From contig NZ_FTMX01000008.1 in assembly GCF_900156045.1 (NCBI RefSeq), forward strand, positions 156,572 through 220,571: a DNA stretch of 64,000 bases. The letters run 5' to 3'. The notes beneath the pieces are model-generated. The model had not been told where the DNA came from and searched no databases. It saw only the letters and a program-made list of their open reading frames with translations. This document shows positions 48,699 to 57,093 of this stretch, in pieces (position 1 is the stretch's first letter; the number at the start of each line of letters is the position of its first letter). Both the position numbers and the translations under genes were made by a program. This DNA comes from Peribacillus simplex. Its GTDB lineage: Bacteria > Bacillota > Bacilli > Bacillales > DSM-1321.

Positions 48699-49550
48699 TT
48701 AAATATCAAATATCCAGTTCGCAAATCGTTTCACGACTTTAGGATCTCTTTTCGAAGGAATTAAACTCTCTTTCGTATCTATTGCCGCAACTGCGTTCAT
48801 ATCCTTTCCACTTATTTCAAAGTCAAAGATATTGAAGTTTTCAATTATTCTCTCTTTGTGAGTAGACTTTGGAATTGCAACGACTCCTCTTTGTGTGAAC
48901 CAGCGTAAAATCACCTGAGCAACTGATTTTTCATATTTTTCAGCTATGGATACTAAAACCTCATTCTGAAAAATGTTATTTTTACCTTGTGCTAAAGGTC
49001 CCCATGACTCATGTTGAACATTATACTCCTTCATAACTTGAGCAGACTCTAGCTGTTGGAAGAAAGGATGTGTTTCTATTTGGTTTACAGCAGGAGTTAT
49101 TTCGTTATGGAGTATCAAATCTACTAGACGATCGGGTTCGAAATTACTCACTCCGATTGCCCTAATTTTCCCTTGTGCGTATAAATCCTCCATCGCACGC
49201 CAAGAGCCATATACATCACCAAATGGCTGATGAATTAAATACAAATCCAAATAATCCAATTGCAGTCTTTCCAGTGATTTTGCGAATGCTTTCTTTGAAC
49301 TCTCATAACCGGCATCCTGAATCCAAAGTTTTGTTGTAATAAAGATTTCCTCTCTTGGCACGCCACTACGTTTGATTGCTCTGCCGACAGCTTCTTCATT
49401 TTCATAAGCTGCTGCGGTATCAATCAGACGATAGCCAGCCATGAGTGCATCGTAAACTGCCTGTTCACATTCATTTGCATCTGGAATCTGCCAAACACCA
49501 AAGCCAAGTATAGGCATTTCAACACCATTATTTAAAATAACCTTTTGCAT
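48699..49550 (-). CDS. aldo/keto reductase (AKR5-like, YvgN/YtbE type)
   Basis: It reduces aldehydes such as methylglyoxal with NADPH. The tetrad Asp44, Tyr49, Lys74, His107 is present ([23 protein letters not shown]), followed by AIGVSNFEP and the phosphate-binding [10 protein letters not shown]. The 283 residues are normal. ATG after AGGAGG. Its promoter carries a MerR-type operator, so it is probably induced by electrophiles through the MerR protein at 51.4 kb. Confidence 0.93.
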   Translation of the reverse strand: MQKVILNNGVEMPILGFGVWQIPDANECEQAVYDALMAGYRLIDTAAAYENEEAVGRAIKRSGVPREEIFITTKLWIQDAGYESSKKAFAKSLERLQLDYLDLYLIHQPFGDVYGSWRAMEDLYAQGKIRAIGVSNFEPDRLVDLILHNEITPAVNQIETHPFFQQLESAQVMKEYNVQHESWGPLAQGKNNIFQNEVLVSIAEKYEKSVAQVILRWFTQRGVVAIPKSTHKERIIENFNIFDFEISGKDMNAVAAIDTKESLIPSKRDPKVVKRFANWIFDI

Positions 49551-49654
49551 ATGAAATCCTCCTATTTTTATACTTTGTTTTTCCTTGAAATAAATCCCTC
49601 ATACTTTACATAACTCATAATGGGTATTTAATTTTGATCCTTGAACAATAATAA

Positions 49655-49685
49655 AATATATAACCTTCGAGTAACACGAAGTCAA
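49655..49685 (-). promoter_or_regulatory. MerR-type promoter and operator of the aldo/keto reductase
   Basis: On the minus strand -35 TTGACT (49685-49680) and -10 TATATT (49660-49655) are 19 bases apart, the long spacer typical of MerR-activated promoters. Between them lies the dyad CTTCG-N7-CGAAG (49665-49681), also seen near the MerR gene. Confidence 0.65.
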
Positions 49686-49747
49686 TAATGAAATTTTCAT
49701 TTTTTATTTATTTTAAAGATCTTAACTTAGCAATATCTTCATCTGTT

Positions 49748-49900
49748 CTATTCCCGTGCTTTTACCAACTGAGATTCTATTTGGTCAAATTCTTCCTTCG
49801 TAAGGAAAACGTCAGCTACGCCTAAGTTCTCTTTAATTCGTTCGATTTTACTAGAGCCAGGTAGGCCCATCCCCATGACTGAACCCCATAGTTCCAGTTT
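49748..49900 (-). pseudogene. C-terminal remnant of a second aldo/keto reductase
   Basis: 51 codons on the minus strand: WGSVMGMGLPGSSKIERIKE, then NLGVADVFLTKEEFDQIESQ, ending TAG at 49750-49748. LPGSSKIERIKENLG is the NADP-phosphate site of AKR11-type reductases; everything upstream is missing. It lies between the intact aldo/keto reductase and the MFS gene. Confidence 0.65.
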
Positions 49901-50007
49901 TTCCTGACATTTTTTAAATTAATTTATAAGAGCAGAAATTATTAGAAAGGCTTGGTATTTACACTTCTCATAGCCCATTTTTTCTAATAATCTGCTTTTA
50001 TTACTTA

Positions 50008-51186
50008 TTAAATAACCTTACTGACAGAATGTCTGCGTGCACTATAAAGGAAACTTCTAAGCAAAATAGAAACCAAACTCAAAATGAGAAAAAGTATTCC
50101 TCCCCATAAGATGTATTTGATTCCCATACCTGATAACAATAACCCTCCAATTGCAGTACCACTGCTTATTCCCCAATTGGAACAGGACACAAATAACCCG
50201 TTTGCTAACTCCGGTGCTTCATGAGCAGCTGAGGTAATCCAATATTGATTAATATTATTTTGTATGGAAAACATAATCCCGAAGAGTGCCATAATGATTA
50301 CCATAGAAACTAGCGATTCCCCAGTGAAGTACCAAATAACATATATGACTCCCATTGTAATAGGGTAAAATACAGCAGTCTTCATCGCATTTTTGGAAAG
50401 CAGCTTTCCGGCTAATAGGTTTCCTAAGATACTTGCAACGCCAAATAACAATAACATGATGCTTAAAGTTTGACCGGAAACATGAGTAACTTCTCCTAAA
50501 TATTCAGCCAGATAACTATTTGGCGCAGACACGGCAGCAGACATAAAAATAATTGTTACAATCGCTAACCAAGTAAGAGGCCTTTTTAATACACTTAATT
50601 GTGCTCCGTGGGACACTTTTTCTTGTACAGGCATGGAAGGGACAAACAACAATGTCGCCAAAAATGCAATTACGTTCACGACAGCAGAAAATGTAAGTGA
50701 CATTTCAATTGAAGTAGCATTTGCAATAAAAGTCGTGATTGGCACACCTAGTACCATTCCTGCAGAGACTCCCATAATGACTGTAGAAATTGCTTTACGA
50801 GCTTGTTCCTGATTACCCGACATAGCTGCTATCGTCAGCGCCAATGAACAATAGACTGGATGGAAAATAGCCGGAATGGCACGGGCAATCAAAACAATAT
50901 TAAAGCTTGAAGCAAATATGGAGACGATATTACCCAATACGAAAATGCCCAATGAAATAAGCATCACCTTTTTACGATTAAATCCAGAAAATAGTACTGG
51001 CATTATTGGACCTGATACTGCCACCACAAGTGCGAACACACTCACCAACAAACCTGCCCGAGTAACTGAAATCCCATAGTGATCAGCAATTAAAGGAAGT
51101 ATGCCGACTACACCCATTTCAGTGTTCATGATTCCAAAAATCCCCAAAGATAAAATTAATATAATTAAATTATTTCGTTTAAACAA
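50008..51186 (-). CDS. MFS transporter, DHA1-type efflux
   Basis: A 392-residue, 12-helix carrier beginning at TTG 51186 after GGAGAGG. Motifs: GIFGIMNTEMGVVGILPLIA in helix 1, SGPIMPVLFSGFNRKKVM (loop 2-3) and IARAIPAIFHPVY. It resembles the arabinose-efflux/YdhP branch. Divergent from a MerR-type gene that probably controls it; likely exports a toxic compound. Confidence 0.88.
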   Translation of the reverse strand: MFKRNNLIILILSLGIFGIMNTEMGVVGILPLIADHYGISVTRAGLLVSVFALVVAVSGPIMPVLFSGFNRKKVMLISLGIFVLGNIVSIFASSFNIVLIARAIPAIFHPVYCSLALTIAAMSGNQEQARKAISTVIMGVSAGMVLGVPITTFIANATSIEMSLTFSAVVNVIAFLATLLFVPSMPVQEKVSHGAQLSVLKRPLTWLAIVTIIFMSAAVSAPNSYLAEYLGEVTHVSGQTLSIMLLLFGVASILGNLLAGKLLSKNAMKTAVFYPITMGVIYVIWYFTGESLVSMVIIMALFGIMFSIQNNINQYWITSAAHEAPELANGLFVSCSNWGISSGTAIGGLLLSGMGIKYILWGGILFLILSLVSILLRSFLYSARRHSVSKVI

Positions 51187-51353
51187 AAAGATCCTCTCCT
51201 ATTCCAATTAGTAATTATTTTATGCAATATAGCTCCCTCCATTTTTTAAAAATTAAATATCAAGTTCAAATTCAATTGCTATCCACTTTCATTAGTAAGT
51301 TCCTTATTGGAATTTACAATTTCATTAACTTGAAGTATTATAACCCTACCACC

Positions 51354-51370
51354 TTCGTGTAGCACGAAAG
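51354..51370 (+). promoter_or_regulatory. MerR-type operator in the MFS/merR divergent region
   Basis: TTCGTG-TAG-CACGAA dyad at 51355-51369, same core as the operator of the aldo/keto reductase. It lies 44 bases before the MerR gene and 168 before the MFS gene. The -35/-10 elements around it are less clear than at 49.66 kb. Confidence 0.6.
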
Positions 51371-51413
51371 CAAGATATTTCTATTTTTTTTATTTTTTTA
51401 AGGAGGTATAAAT

Positions 51414-51833
51414 ATGTATACTGTAAAGGAAGTGGCTAAACTACTTGAACTGACCGAACATACTGTTCGCTACTACACCGATAAGGGATTAGTTCCAAAT
51501 TTAAAGCGTGATAAGAATAATAATCGTGTGTTTGATGAAGACTCCATGAAATGGCTTATAGGTGCCAAAAAATTAAAAAAATGCGGATTGTCTGTTGAAG
51601 ATATCAAAAAATATGTAGATTTATGTTCGGAAGGCGATTCGTCCATCTTAGAACGCTATGAAATAATACTGAAGACTAAGGAGGCGGCGCTAGCCCAATT
51701 AGAGGAAGCTAGGTTAATGGTAGAATTTATAACAAATAAAGAAAAGCATTACCGAGATATTATAAATCAGGTGATTCCTGATAACACTAATCCTGGTGAA
51801 TGGGAAAAAAATAATATTCCTGGTGTTCATTAA
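51414..51833 (+). CDS. MerR-family transcriptional regulator
   Basis: A 139-residue MerR: HTH in TVKEVAKLLELTEHTVRYYT (residues 2-21), wing DKNNNRVFDEDSM, dimerisation helix at about 75-115. No conserved metal Cys in the C-terminus, which fits AdhR/TipA-like sensors rather than metal sensors. Start ATG after AAGGAGG. Probable regulator of itself, the MFS carrier and the aldo/keto reductase, based on the shared dyad. Confidence 0.9.
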   Translation: MYTVKEVAKLLELTEHTVRYYTDKGLVPNLKRDKNNNRVFDEDSMKWLIGAKKLKKCGLSVEDIKKYVDLCSEGDSSILERYEIILKTKEAALAQLEEARLMVEFITNKEKHYRDIINQVIPDNTNPGEWEKNNIPGVH

Positions 51834-51848
51834 ATAAAATTTTGAATT

Positions 51849-51884
51849 AAAAGCCGAGGTACTATAAGGCGCCTCAGCTTTTAA
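51849..51884 (+). terminator. terminator of merR
   Basis: AAAAGCCGAGG and CCTCAGCTTTT form a stem 16 bases after the merR stop, followed by TTTTAA. Confidence 0.8.
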
Positions 51885-51902
51885 TTTGTGAAATATTGCA
51901 CT

Positions 51903-51962
51903 TAAACTAAACTGCCCCGTTAGTGAAACAAATCAAGCTGCCAAAATGACAGCTTGATTTGT
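51903..51962. repeat. 90-bp element, partial copy
   Basis: Left hairpin part AAACTAAACTGCCCCGTTAG, then a copy-specific perfect stem AATCAAGCTG/CAGCTTGATT acting as terminator. The right end is not recognisable. Confidence 0.6.
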
Positions 51963-51991
51963 TACTCTTGCACGATTACAAAAGTACGTAT

Positions 51992-52255
51992 TCAACTCTT
52001 ATTAAGGCTTATAATTTTTAACTCCAATGATTTACAGGAAGGACATTGTGCGGTAGATATATGAGTTTCATTATGTACCCACTTATAATGGCAAGTCGAG
52101 CAGAGGAGAACTGTATGTTTTTTTATGAATTCCATTGATTCATTTATATATCGCTCATAATCTTGAGGGTAACTATCTGCTAATGTACGAGATACAAAAT
52201 TATAATCACACTCACTTCCGTTCCAATATTCTTTACCACCTTTATATTCAACCAT
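51992..52255 (-). CDS. small zinc-ribbon-like protein, function unknown
   Basis: 87 residues from ATG 52255 after AGGATG. Two CxxC pairs (LLCSTCHYKW and AQCPSCKSLE, about residues 51-73) suggest a zinc ribbon at the C-terminal half; the N-terminal half is acidic (YNFVSRTLADSYPQDYERYI). The family is not recognised. First of the small genes between the repeated elements. Confidence 0.6.
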   Translation of the reverse strand: MVEYKGGKEYWNGSECDYNFVSRTLADSYPQDYERYINESMEFIKKHTVLLCSTCHYKWVHNETHISTAQCPSCKSLELKIISLNKS

Positions 52256-52349
52256 ATTTTACACATCCTACTATTTTTATAGTTTATTAATAGTTTTAGT
52301 TTCATAATAGCATAACATTTGGAATCATTTTCCTTATTTTTATCTTCTT

Positions 52350-52438
52350 ATTAAATTAACCTGCCCCGTTAGTGCCATAAGAAAAGGAGCTGCTGATCAG
52401 CTCCTGGTAATGAAGTAAAGGACTGTTAGCTTAATAAG
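52350..52438. repeat. 90-bp element, full copy
   Basis: ATTAACCTGCCCCGTTAG, a perfect GGAGCTG/CAGCTCC terminator stem with T run on the minus strand, then TGAAGTAAAG and the right end CTGTTAGCTTAATAAG. It ends three bases before the NUDIX stop codon. Confidence 0.8.
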
Positions 52439-52440
52439 AA

Positions 52441-52899
52441 TTATTTACTTAGTTGTTCATTATAAATACTAATTGAATGTACCTTCTCTTTTAATAAGTT
52501 ATCTATTATTTGCTTTAGTACCCTGGGTTCACGTAGTACTTCATTATCAAATTTTACAAGGTCATTCACCTTAATCCATCTACTGTCTAAAATTTCATCT
52601 TCTTCAAGATTTAATGAACCACCATTAACCTCACCAGTAAAATGAAATAGAATAACTTGATTGTTTGTACTACTGATAAAATTATATACACCCGTTGTAC
52701 CATTAAGTTTTACATCAAAGCCTGTTTCCTCTTTTACCTCCCTACGAGCTGAATAGAGAATGTCTTCACCATATTCAATGCGTCCACTTGGAAAGTTCTA
52801 CTTATCAATAGCAGTTGGTTTATTTTCTCTAATTATTAAGACTTCATCATCTCTGAATATTGATACACTAACTACTAAAACTATCCCATTATGAGCCAT
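52441..52899 (-). pseudogene. NUDIX hydrolase with an amber codon
   Basis: From ATG 52899 (GAGGAG site) the frame of 153 codons has one interruption, TAG at 52800-52798 (codon 34), at KPTAIDK-stop-NFPSGRIEYGE. The usual residue there is Trp (TGG to TAG, one change). The NUDIX box G-x5-E-x7-REVKEETG is intact after it (GRIEYGEDILYSARREVKEE). C-terminal domain complete. The enzyme class cleaves nucleoside-diphosphate derivatives. Stop-free otherwise, so the loss is recent or a sequence error. Confidence 0.8.
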
Positions 52900-52976
52900 C
52901 CTTTTCTCCTCAAGTATTTAATTTTATATTTATTACTACCTTTTTCTCTAATTAACACCTGATTACCTTCTACTAC

Positions 52977-53060
52977 CACTAACCTGCCCCGTTAGTTCCA
53001 TAAGAAAAAGAGCTACCAAAGCAACTCCCTTATTAAAGTAAGGCACCTGTTAGGGTATTG
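52977..53060. repeat. 90-bp element, full copy
   Basis: Left hairpin ACTAACCTGCCCCGTTAGT, GAGCTACC...GCAACTC stem with AAAAAG before it, TTATTAAAGTA, right end CACCTGTTAG. It separates the NUDIX pseudogene from the next reading frame. Confidence 0.8.
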
Positions 53061-53069
53061 AAATAATAT

Positions 53070-53270
53070 TTATTGCCTGTCATAGTGCTCTTCCATATCA
53101 CTCATTATTTTTTGGTTCTTACTAAAATGAACAGCTATATATAAAAGTAAACCAAAAGCCCCACCAATTAGTACCTTAAAACCTGAACCAACAGCTGCCC
53201 ATTCCAAGGCGTAGAAAACTATTATACCGAGAAGAACATATGAAAAACTGTATTAATCAAAATCGTTCAA
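53070..53270 (-). pseudogene. small membrane protein frame with early ochre stop
   Basis: 67 codons from TTG 53270 (GGAAG site) read LNDFD, TAA at 53255-53253 (codon 6), then YSFSYVLLGIIVFYALEWAA, VGSGFKVLIGGAFGLLLYIA and end MSDMEEHYDRQ. Two hydrophobic helices are clear. Either the early codon is a recent nonsense change or the true start lies further in without a ribosome site. Family not recognised. Confidence 0.5.
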
Positions 53271-53325
53271 CCTTCTTCCTTAATTTACGTACTATATAAA
53301 TTCTATTTCAAATGCATTATTCCTT

Positions 53326-53413
53326 GTTGAACTAATCTGCCCTTTAGTTGCATAAAGAAAAAGCTGCCTTAAAGACAGCTCTGATCTTCAGCTAACGCAC
53401 CCGTTCGTTGAAC
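53326..53413. repeat. 90-bp element, full copy
   Basis: GAACTAATCTGCCCTTTAGTT, AGCTGCCTTAAAGACAGCT terminator stem, then AGCTAACGCACCCGTTCGTTGAAC, a clear right-end hairpin. Confidence 0.8.
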
Positions 53414-53649
53414 AAGGGGGTAATATCTTGTTTTTGCTTTTTTCTTAAAAAACGGACTATTTTATCTAAATTCCACCACTCTTCAACTTTTCAACTTTAG
53501 ATATAAGAGAAATAACCTCATATGACAGTTTTTCGTGTATGTTTTACGGAAATAGGTTCTTTGTCAATGAGTCGTGTTCGTCTGTTGGTTCAAGCCGTTT
53601 AGCTGGAACATGGTGAATAGTGTTTACCTTATTAGGAGGAATATGCGGT

Positions 53650-53678
53650 CCACCGGCTACATAGCCGGTGGCTTTTTC
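53650..53678 (+). terminator. strong plus-strand terminator without an upstream plus-strand gene
   Basis: CCACCGGC-TACATA-GCCGGTGG followed by CTTTTTC. The T run is only on the plus strand; the nearest annotated gene (capA) is on the minus strand. TTAGGAGGAATATG just before may be a leader or ribosome site. The stretch 53414-53649 has no confident ORF. Confidence 0.75.
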
Positions 53679-53722
53679 ATTATGTAAAACAATTTTTCCC
53701 AATGCCAAAAACCGTACCTTTA

Positions 53723-54883
53723 TTAAAAATCAAATGAAAGTTCAGGCATGAATTGATTCATATGTTTTTGGATTTCTTTATATTTATCAGACTGATCACT
53801 CAAGGCTTTCATTGGAATGATCTCATATGGCCGGTTGACCCAGGTTGGCAGGAACTTGGGATTTTGTAGTTCGATTTTCACATCATCCCCGGTTTGGATT
53901 TTCTTTACGCCAATTTGCATAATACCGCCGATGTCTTTGTAATCTCCCTGCTGGCCGGATAAGAAATTCCCAAGCGAATAAGCAACAAATGCCCGTTCGC
54001 CGTTTGGTTTTGTAAGCCATGAAACAGGCTGCAAAACGTGTGGGTGGTGGCCAATAATAATATCAGCGCCTGCATTAGCTGTCGTTTGAGCAAGCAGCTT
54101 TTGTTCATCATTAGGCAACCGTTCATACTCTTTGCCGAAATGCAGACTGACCACAACGACATCAGAAACTTTCTCTGCTTCTTTAACTTCCTTCTGGATT
54201 CTCGTGGTATCAATTAAATTCACAAGATGTGGCTTCCCCTCAGGAACAGGAATCCCGTTCGTTCCATACGTATAGCTGAGAAACGAAAAGGTAATATCGT
54301 TTCTTTTTAATATTCGAATGATCTTCTGGTCTTCAGACGATTGATAAGCTCCTGTATAAGGCATCCCAATACTGTTCCAGTGGTTAAGCGCATTCAAAAT
54401 GGCCTTTTCTCCTCGGTCAAGTGTATGGTTATTGGCGATTGTCACGAGATCAACCCCGTTTTCCTTTAGAGCATCTCCCACCTCAACCGGTGAATTAAAG
54501 GAAGGATATGAGGAAAGCCCTATTTCTTTCCCTCCAATCATCGTTTCCTGATTAGCCACCGTAATATCCGTTTTTCCCAGATAGAGTTTCACAAATCGGA
54601 ACATCGGATTAAAGTCATATGAGCCGTTTGACTTGCGGGCGGGTATATACACCCTATCGTGAATCAAAATATCTCCCACAGCGCCTATGGTTGCCGCAGT
54701 TACTTTTTGTTTCGGAACAGGTGTATGAGCGTGAGATGAAGCGCTTTCGGGTTTAAGTTTCTTTTTATTTTCTGCCTTTGTTTCCGAGACTTTTGGTTCC
54801 TCTTGAAATTGACCTTTTACAAATGGTGCAAGAATCCATAACAAACACATAAATGTAGCTAGAAACACTAGTATTCTTTTCAT
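53723..54883 (-). CDS. CapA-family metallophosphoesterase-like protein
   Basis: 386 residues with an N-terminal membrane anchor/signal (hydrophobic residues 3-23), a Lys/Glu-rich linker (30-60) and the CapA domain: AVGDILIHDRVY, TVANQETMIGG, VTIANNHTLDRG, VVVSLHFGKEYE, and GADIIIGHHPHVLQPV, with the Asp/His/Asn metal ligands of the family. Members serve in poly-gamma-glutamate or capsule synthesis (PgsA/CapA, YwtB). No other cap gene is adjacent, so its role here is open. Start after GGAGG. Confidence 0.9.
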   Translation of the reverse strand: MKRILVFLATFMCLLWILAPFVKGQFQEEPKVSETKAENKKKLKPESASSHAHTPVPKQKVTAATIGAVGDILIHDRVYIPARKSNGSYDFNPMFRFVKLYLGKTDITVANQETMIGGKEIGLSSYPSFNSPVEVGDALKENGVDLVTIANNHTLDRGEKAILNALNHWNSIGMPYTGAYQSSEDQKIIRILKRNDITFSFLSYTYGTNGIPVPEGKPHLVNLIDTTRIQKEVKEAEKVSDVVVVSLHFGKEYERLPNDEQKLLAQTTANAGADIIIGHHPHVLQPVSWLTKPNGERAFVAYSLGNFLSGQQGDYKDIGGIMQIGVKKIQTGDDVKIELQNPKFLPTWVNRPYEIIPMKALSDQSDKYKEIQKHMNQFMPELSFDF

Positions 54884-55382
54884 GGCAAATGCTACCTCCT
54901 ACTATAATAGTAGAGTGTTTTTAGGAAATAACAACAAAAATATCGATTTGATATTTGAAATGAACACATCATTTGTTTGAAACAGAGTACGAAATAAGAA
55001 AAAAAGACATATCATGTGTTGCTATGTCATATGTGCTTGCTATCTCTGATATGCCTACTGTATCTAAAAGCACTTGTCTGTCACTTCAAAACACGCATTT
55101 TCTTTTTGTTCGTTTATCAAGGTTATAAGTAGCAATTTGATCAAACTTTATTTCAAAGAAACATAAGAAAAAGGCTGCCTCAGCACCCCTGACCGTTGAT
55201 ATCAACCATTTTCAATTACATACTCCATGGGAAGTTTTCTCTTATCTGCTTTGTTAAAAAAATTGATTTCACATAGTATAAAGAATATTATAAAAATATT
55301 ATTATAAAAGGTACGAATGATTTAGAAAAAGTGTTAAATCATTTCTATTGGACTGTGAAATATCATTGGAGGGAAGTAAGAT
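54884..55382. other. intergenic, one partial repeat, no gene seen
   Basis: AT-rich spacer upstream of capA. At 55159-55200 there is a damaged piece of the 90-bp element (ACATAAGAAAAAGGCTGCCT, CAGCACCCCTGACCGTTGAT). Nothing else was recognised. Confidence 0.5.
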
Positions 55383-55610
55383 ATGATAAATAGTATAGTT
55401 GTAGTGAAAAGTTGTAGATTTACCTCAAAAGAACTAATCGGACAGATAGGTGTAGTTATATCTAATTCCAAAGAAGAATGGTGGAATGTACAATTTAGAA
55501 GAGGTTATGAACAAAATGGTGTTGAAGAAATATTAATGAAAATTCATCAAGATGATTTTGAAGTTATAGGAACATTGAACTTTAAATATATACACGAAGG
55601 CTATTTTTAA
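55383..55610 (+). CDS. small protein, function unknown
   Basis: 75 residues on the plus strand, ATG after TTGGAGGG. The sequence has an SH3/KOW-like look (LIGQIGVVISNSKEEWWNVQ, FRRG, MKIHQDDFEVIG). No membrane segment. One of two plus-strand genes in the repeat-rich region. Family not recognised. Confidence 0.6.
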   Translation: MINSIVVVKSCRFTSKELIGQIGVVISNSKEEWWNVQFRRGYEQNGVEEILMKIHQDDFEVIGTLNFKYIHEGYF

Positions 55611-55697
55611 ATTGGAATAGTGTTATTATCGTCTTTTAGATTAGTAAGCTTCTTTCCTTTTTAGATAAAAAATTCACCATATTAAAAGAATCCTTAT

Positions 55698-55787
55698 TAA
55701 ACTAAACTGCCCCGTTAGTTGCATAAAGAAAAAGCTGCCTTAAAGACAGCTCCGATCTTAAGCTAACGCACCCCTTTAGTTCTATAA
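55698..55787. repeat. 90-bp element, full copy
   Basis: AACTAAACTGCCCCGTTAGTT, AGCTGCCTTAAAGACAGCT stem, AGCTAACGCACCCCTTTAGTTC right end. Nearly identical to the copy at 53326 in the middle. Confidence 0.85.
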
Positions 55788-55818
55788 GACTTATTGTAGA
55801 GTTAACACAAACTATGTA

Positions 55819-56022
55819 TTAGTGATCGGCTTTTTTCTTATCAAAATCTCCCCATAACCAACTAAAAAGGGAATGAAATGCTACGAAACAGAATGCGTAT
55901 GCTAAATTCTCTAACCAATTTATCGATTGCCCCCTGAAGTATTGCAGACCAGAGCTTGCAATATACATGAGTATGAAACCTACTATATAACTAATGAAAA
56001 ATCTTTTCTTTGTTATTGCCAT
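55819..56022 (-). CDS. small two-helix membrane protein, function unknown
   Basis: 67 residues, ATG 56022 after AGGAGTG. Two hydrophobic helices (FFISYIVGFILMYIASSGL and the segment AYAFCFVAFHSLFSWLWG), with a short basic N-terminus and charged C-terminus (DFDKKKADH). Family not recognised. Confidence 0.6.
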   Translation of the reverse strand: MAITKKRFFISYIVGFILMYIASSGLQYFRGQSINWLENLAYAFCFVAFHSLFSWLWGDFDKKKADH

Positions 56023-56055
56023 AAATACAAAGCACTCCTATTCTTTGGCAGGCAA

Positions 56056-56134
56056 TCCAACTAGCCTGCCCCGTTAGTTCCATAAAAAAGGCTGCCACAG
56101 CAACCCCTGTTATTGAATTAAAGCATCCGTTACT
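56056..56134. repeat. 90-bp element, full copy
   Basis: AACTAGCCTGCCCCGTTAGTT (a G-T wobble in the stem), GGCTGCC stem region, TGAATTAAAGCATCCGTTA. Its last TTA (56130-56132) is the stop codon of the next minus-strand gene. Confidence 0.8.
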
Positions 56135-56324
56135 TTAAGAAGAGTGATACAAAAAAAAAGCCAATTATGATTACAAGAATAAGAATTCCCGTACCTTTCC
56201 AACCTAAGCTACCAACTAAATCAGCAAGACCTCCACCGTGAACACTGCTAGAAGGATTACTTTTTAATTCTTCTTGTCTTAATTTTTCTCTTCTTCTTTC
56301 AGGAGTTTCTTTATCTTCACTCAT
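56130..56324 (-). CDS. small tail-anchored membrane protein (possibly DUF6366)
   Basis: 64 residues, ATG after AAGGGGTG. A charged N-terminal half (MSEDKETPERRREKLRQEEL), a GGGLADLVGSLGWKG segment and one C-terminal helix (TGILILVIIIGFFFVSLFL). It resembles the DUF6366 type as I recall it. Its TAA stop is provided by the repeat copy at 56056. Function unknown. Confidence 0.62.
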   Translation of the reverse strand: MSEDKETPERRREKLRQEELKSNPSSSVHGGGLADLVGSLGWKGTGILILVIIIGFFFVSLFLK

Positions 56325-56390
56325 TTGAACACCCCTTGTAAATTAAACAATCATTCCTTTTAGATTTTACCACAAATACCCATTATCCTT

Positions 56391-56480
56391 GTTGAACTAT
56401 CCTGCCCCGATAGTTCCATAAGAAAAAAGAGCTGCCAAAGCAACTCCCTTATTGAAGTAAAGCACCCGTTAGCTTAATAA
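56391..56480. repeat. 90-bp element, full copy with compensated stem
   Basis: AACTATCCTGCCCCGATAGTT: both arms differ from the consensus in a pairing-preserving way (TATC/GATA instead of TAAC/GTTA). Then GAGCTGCC...GCAACTC, TTGAAGTAAAGCACCCGTTA. Confidence 0.88.
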
Positions 56481-56497
56481 CAAAGTGCTTAAATCGT

Positions 56498-56932
56498 TTA
56501 CGGATGGTCTCTAGTCTCAGCATACAAATCCATCATATATTCACTATTATTTTCTGCCCCTTCTTCATCAAGTTCAAGGTCATCAATCCATTGATAATAA
56601 TGTCCCAACTCGTGGGCAATAGTACCAAGAATAGCTGCAAGTGCATCATCTTGCCCATTCTCCGCCAATAATTCTAAATAGTCACCAGTAGCTATTCTTA
56701 TATATGGTTCTTCACTTTTGTCAAAAGGACCAAAAAATGTACCCGATACTAATTCTTTATCGAACCTGCTTTTAATTTGATAATCTTTTTTTAGATATAC
56801 AACAACTCGAATGGGAAATTCAAATTCTTTTCTTAACCACTTTGCAAACTCTAGACAAGCCCTTCTAACTTCTGGATAGACGCCTTGTTCACATCTTATT
56901 CTTAATCCTTGTCGTGGGTAATCTTCCTTCAT
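56498..56932 (-). CDS. putative zinc metallopeptidase-like protein
   Basis: 144 residues, ATG after GAGGTGGTGG. The HExxH zinc motif is seen in AAILGTIAHELGHYYQW (about residues 101-117), followed by an acidic stretch and a Glu in EGAENNSEYMMDLYAE that could be the third ligand. No signal peptide, so it would act in the cytoplasm. Lengthwise it is close to a minimal peptidase domain. The substrate is unknown. Confidence 0.65.
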   Translation of the reverse strand: MKEDYPRQGLRIRCEQGVYPEVRRACLEFAKWLRKEFEFPIRVVVYLKKDYQIKSRFDKELVSGTFFGPFDKSEEPYIRIATGDYLELLAENGQDDALAAILGTIAHELGHYYQWIDDLELDEEGAENNSEYMMDLYAETRDHP

Positions 56933-57005
56933 TTAACCACCACCTCTAACATACCTCTGCTATATATAAAATAAAAAGGAATTGTGCCTTTTATTTATTA
57001 GACTT

Positions 57006-57076
57006 CTTTAACTAAACTGCCCCTTTAGTTCCATAATAAAAAGGCTGCCTTAGCTCCTCCCTAATTGAATTAGGAA
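57006..57076. repeat. 90-bp element, truncated right end
   Basis: AACTAAACTGCCCCTTTAGTT, with both arms changed together (TAAA/TTTA), then GGCTGCCTTAGCTCC and TAATTGAATTAGG. Confidence 0.8.
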
Positions 57077-57093
57077 ATGAATATGGTATTCTT

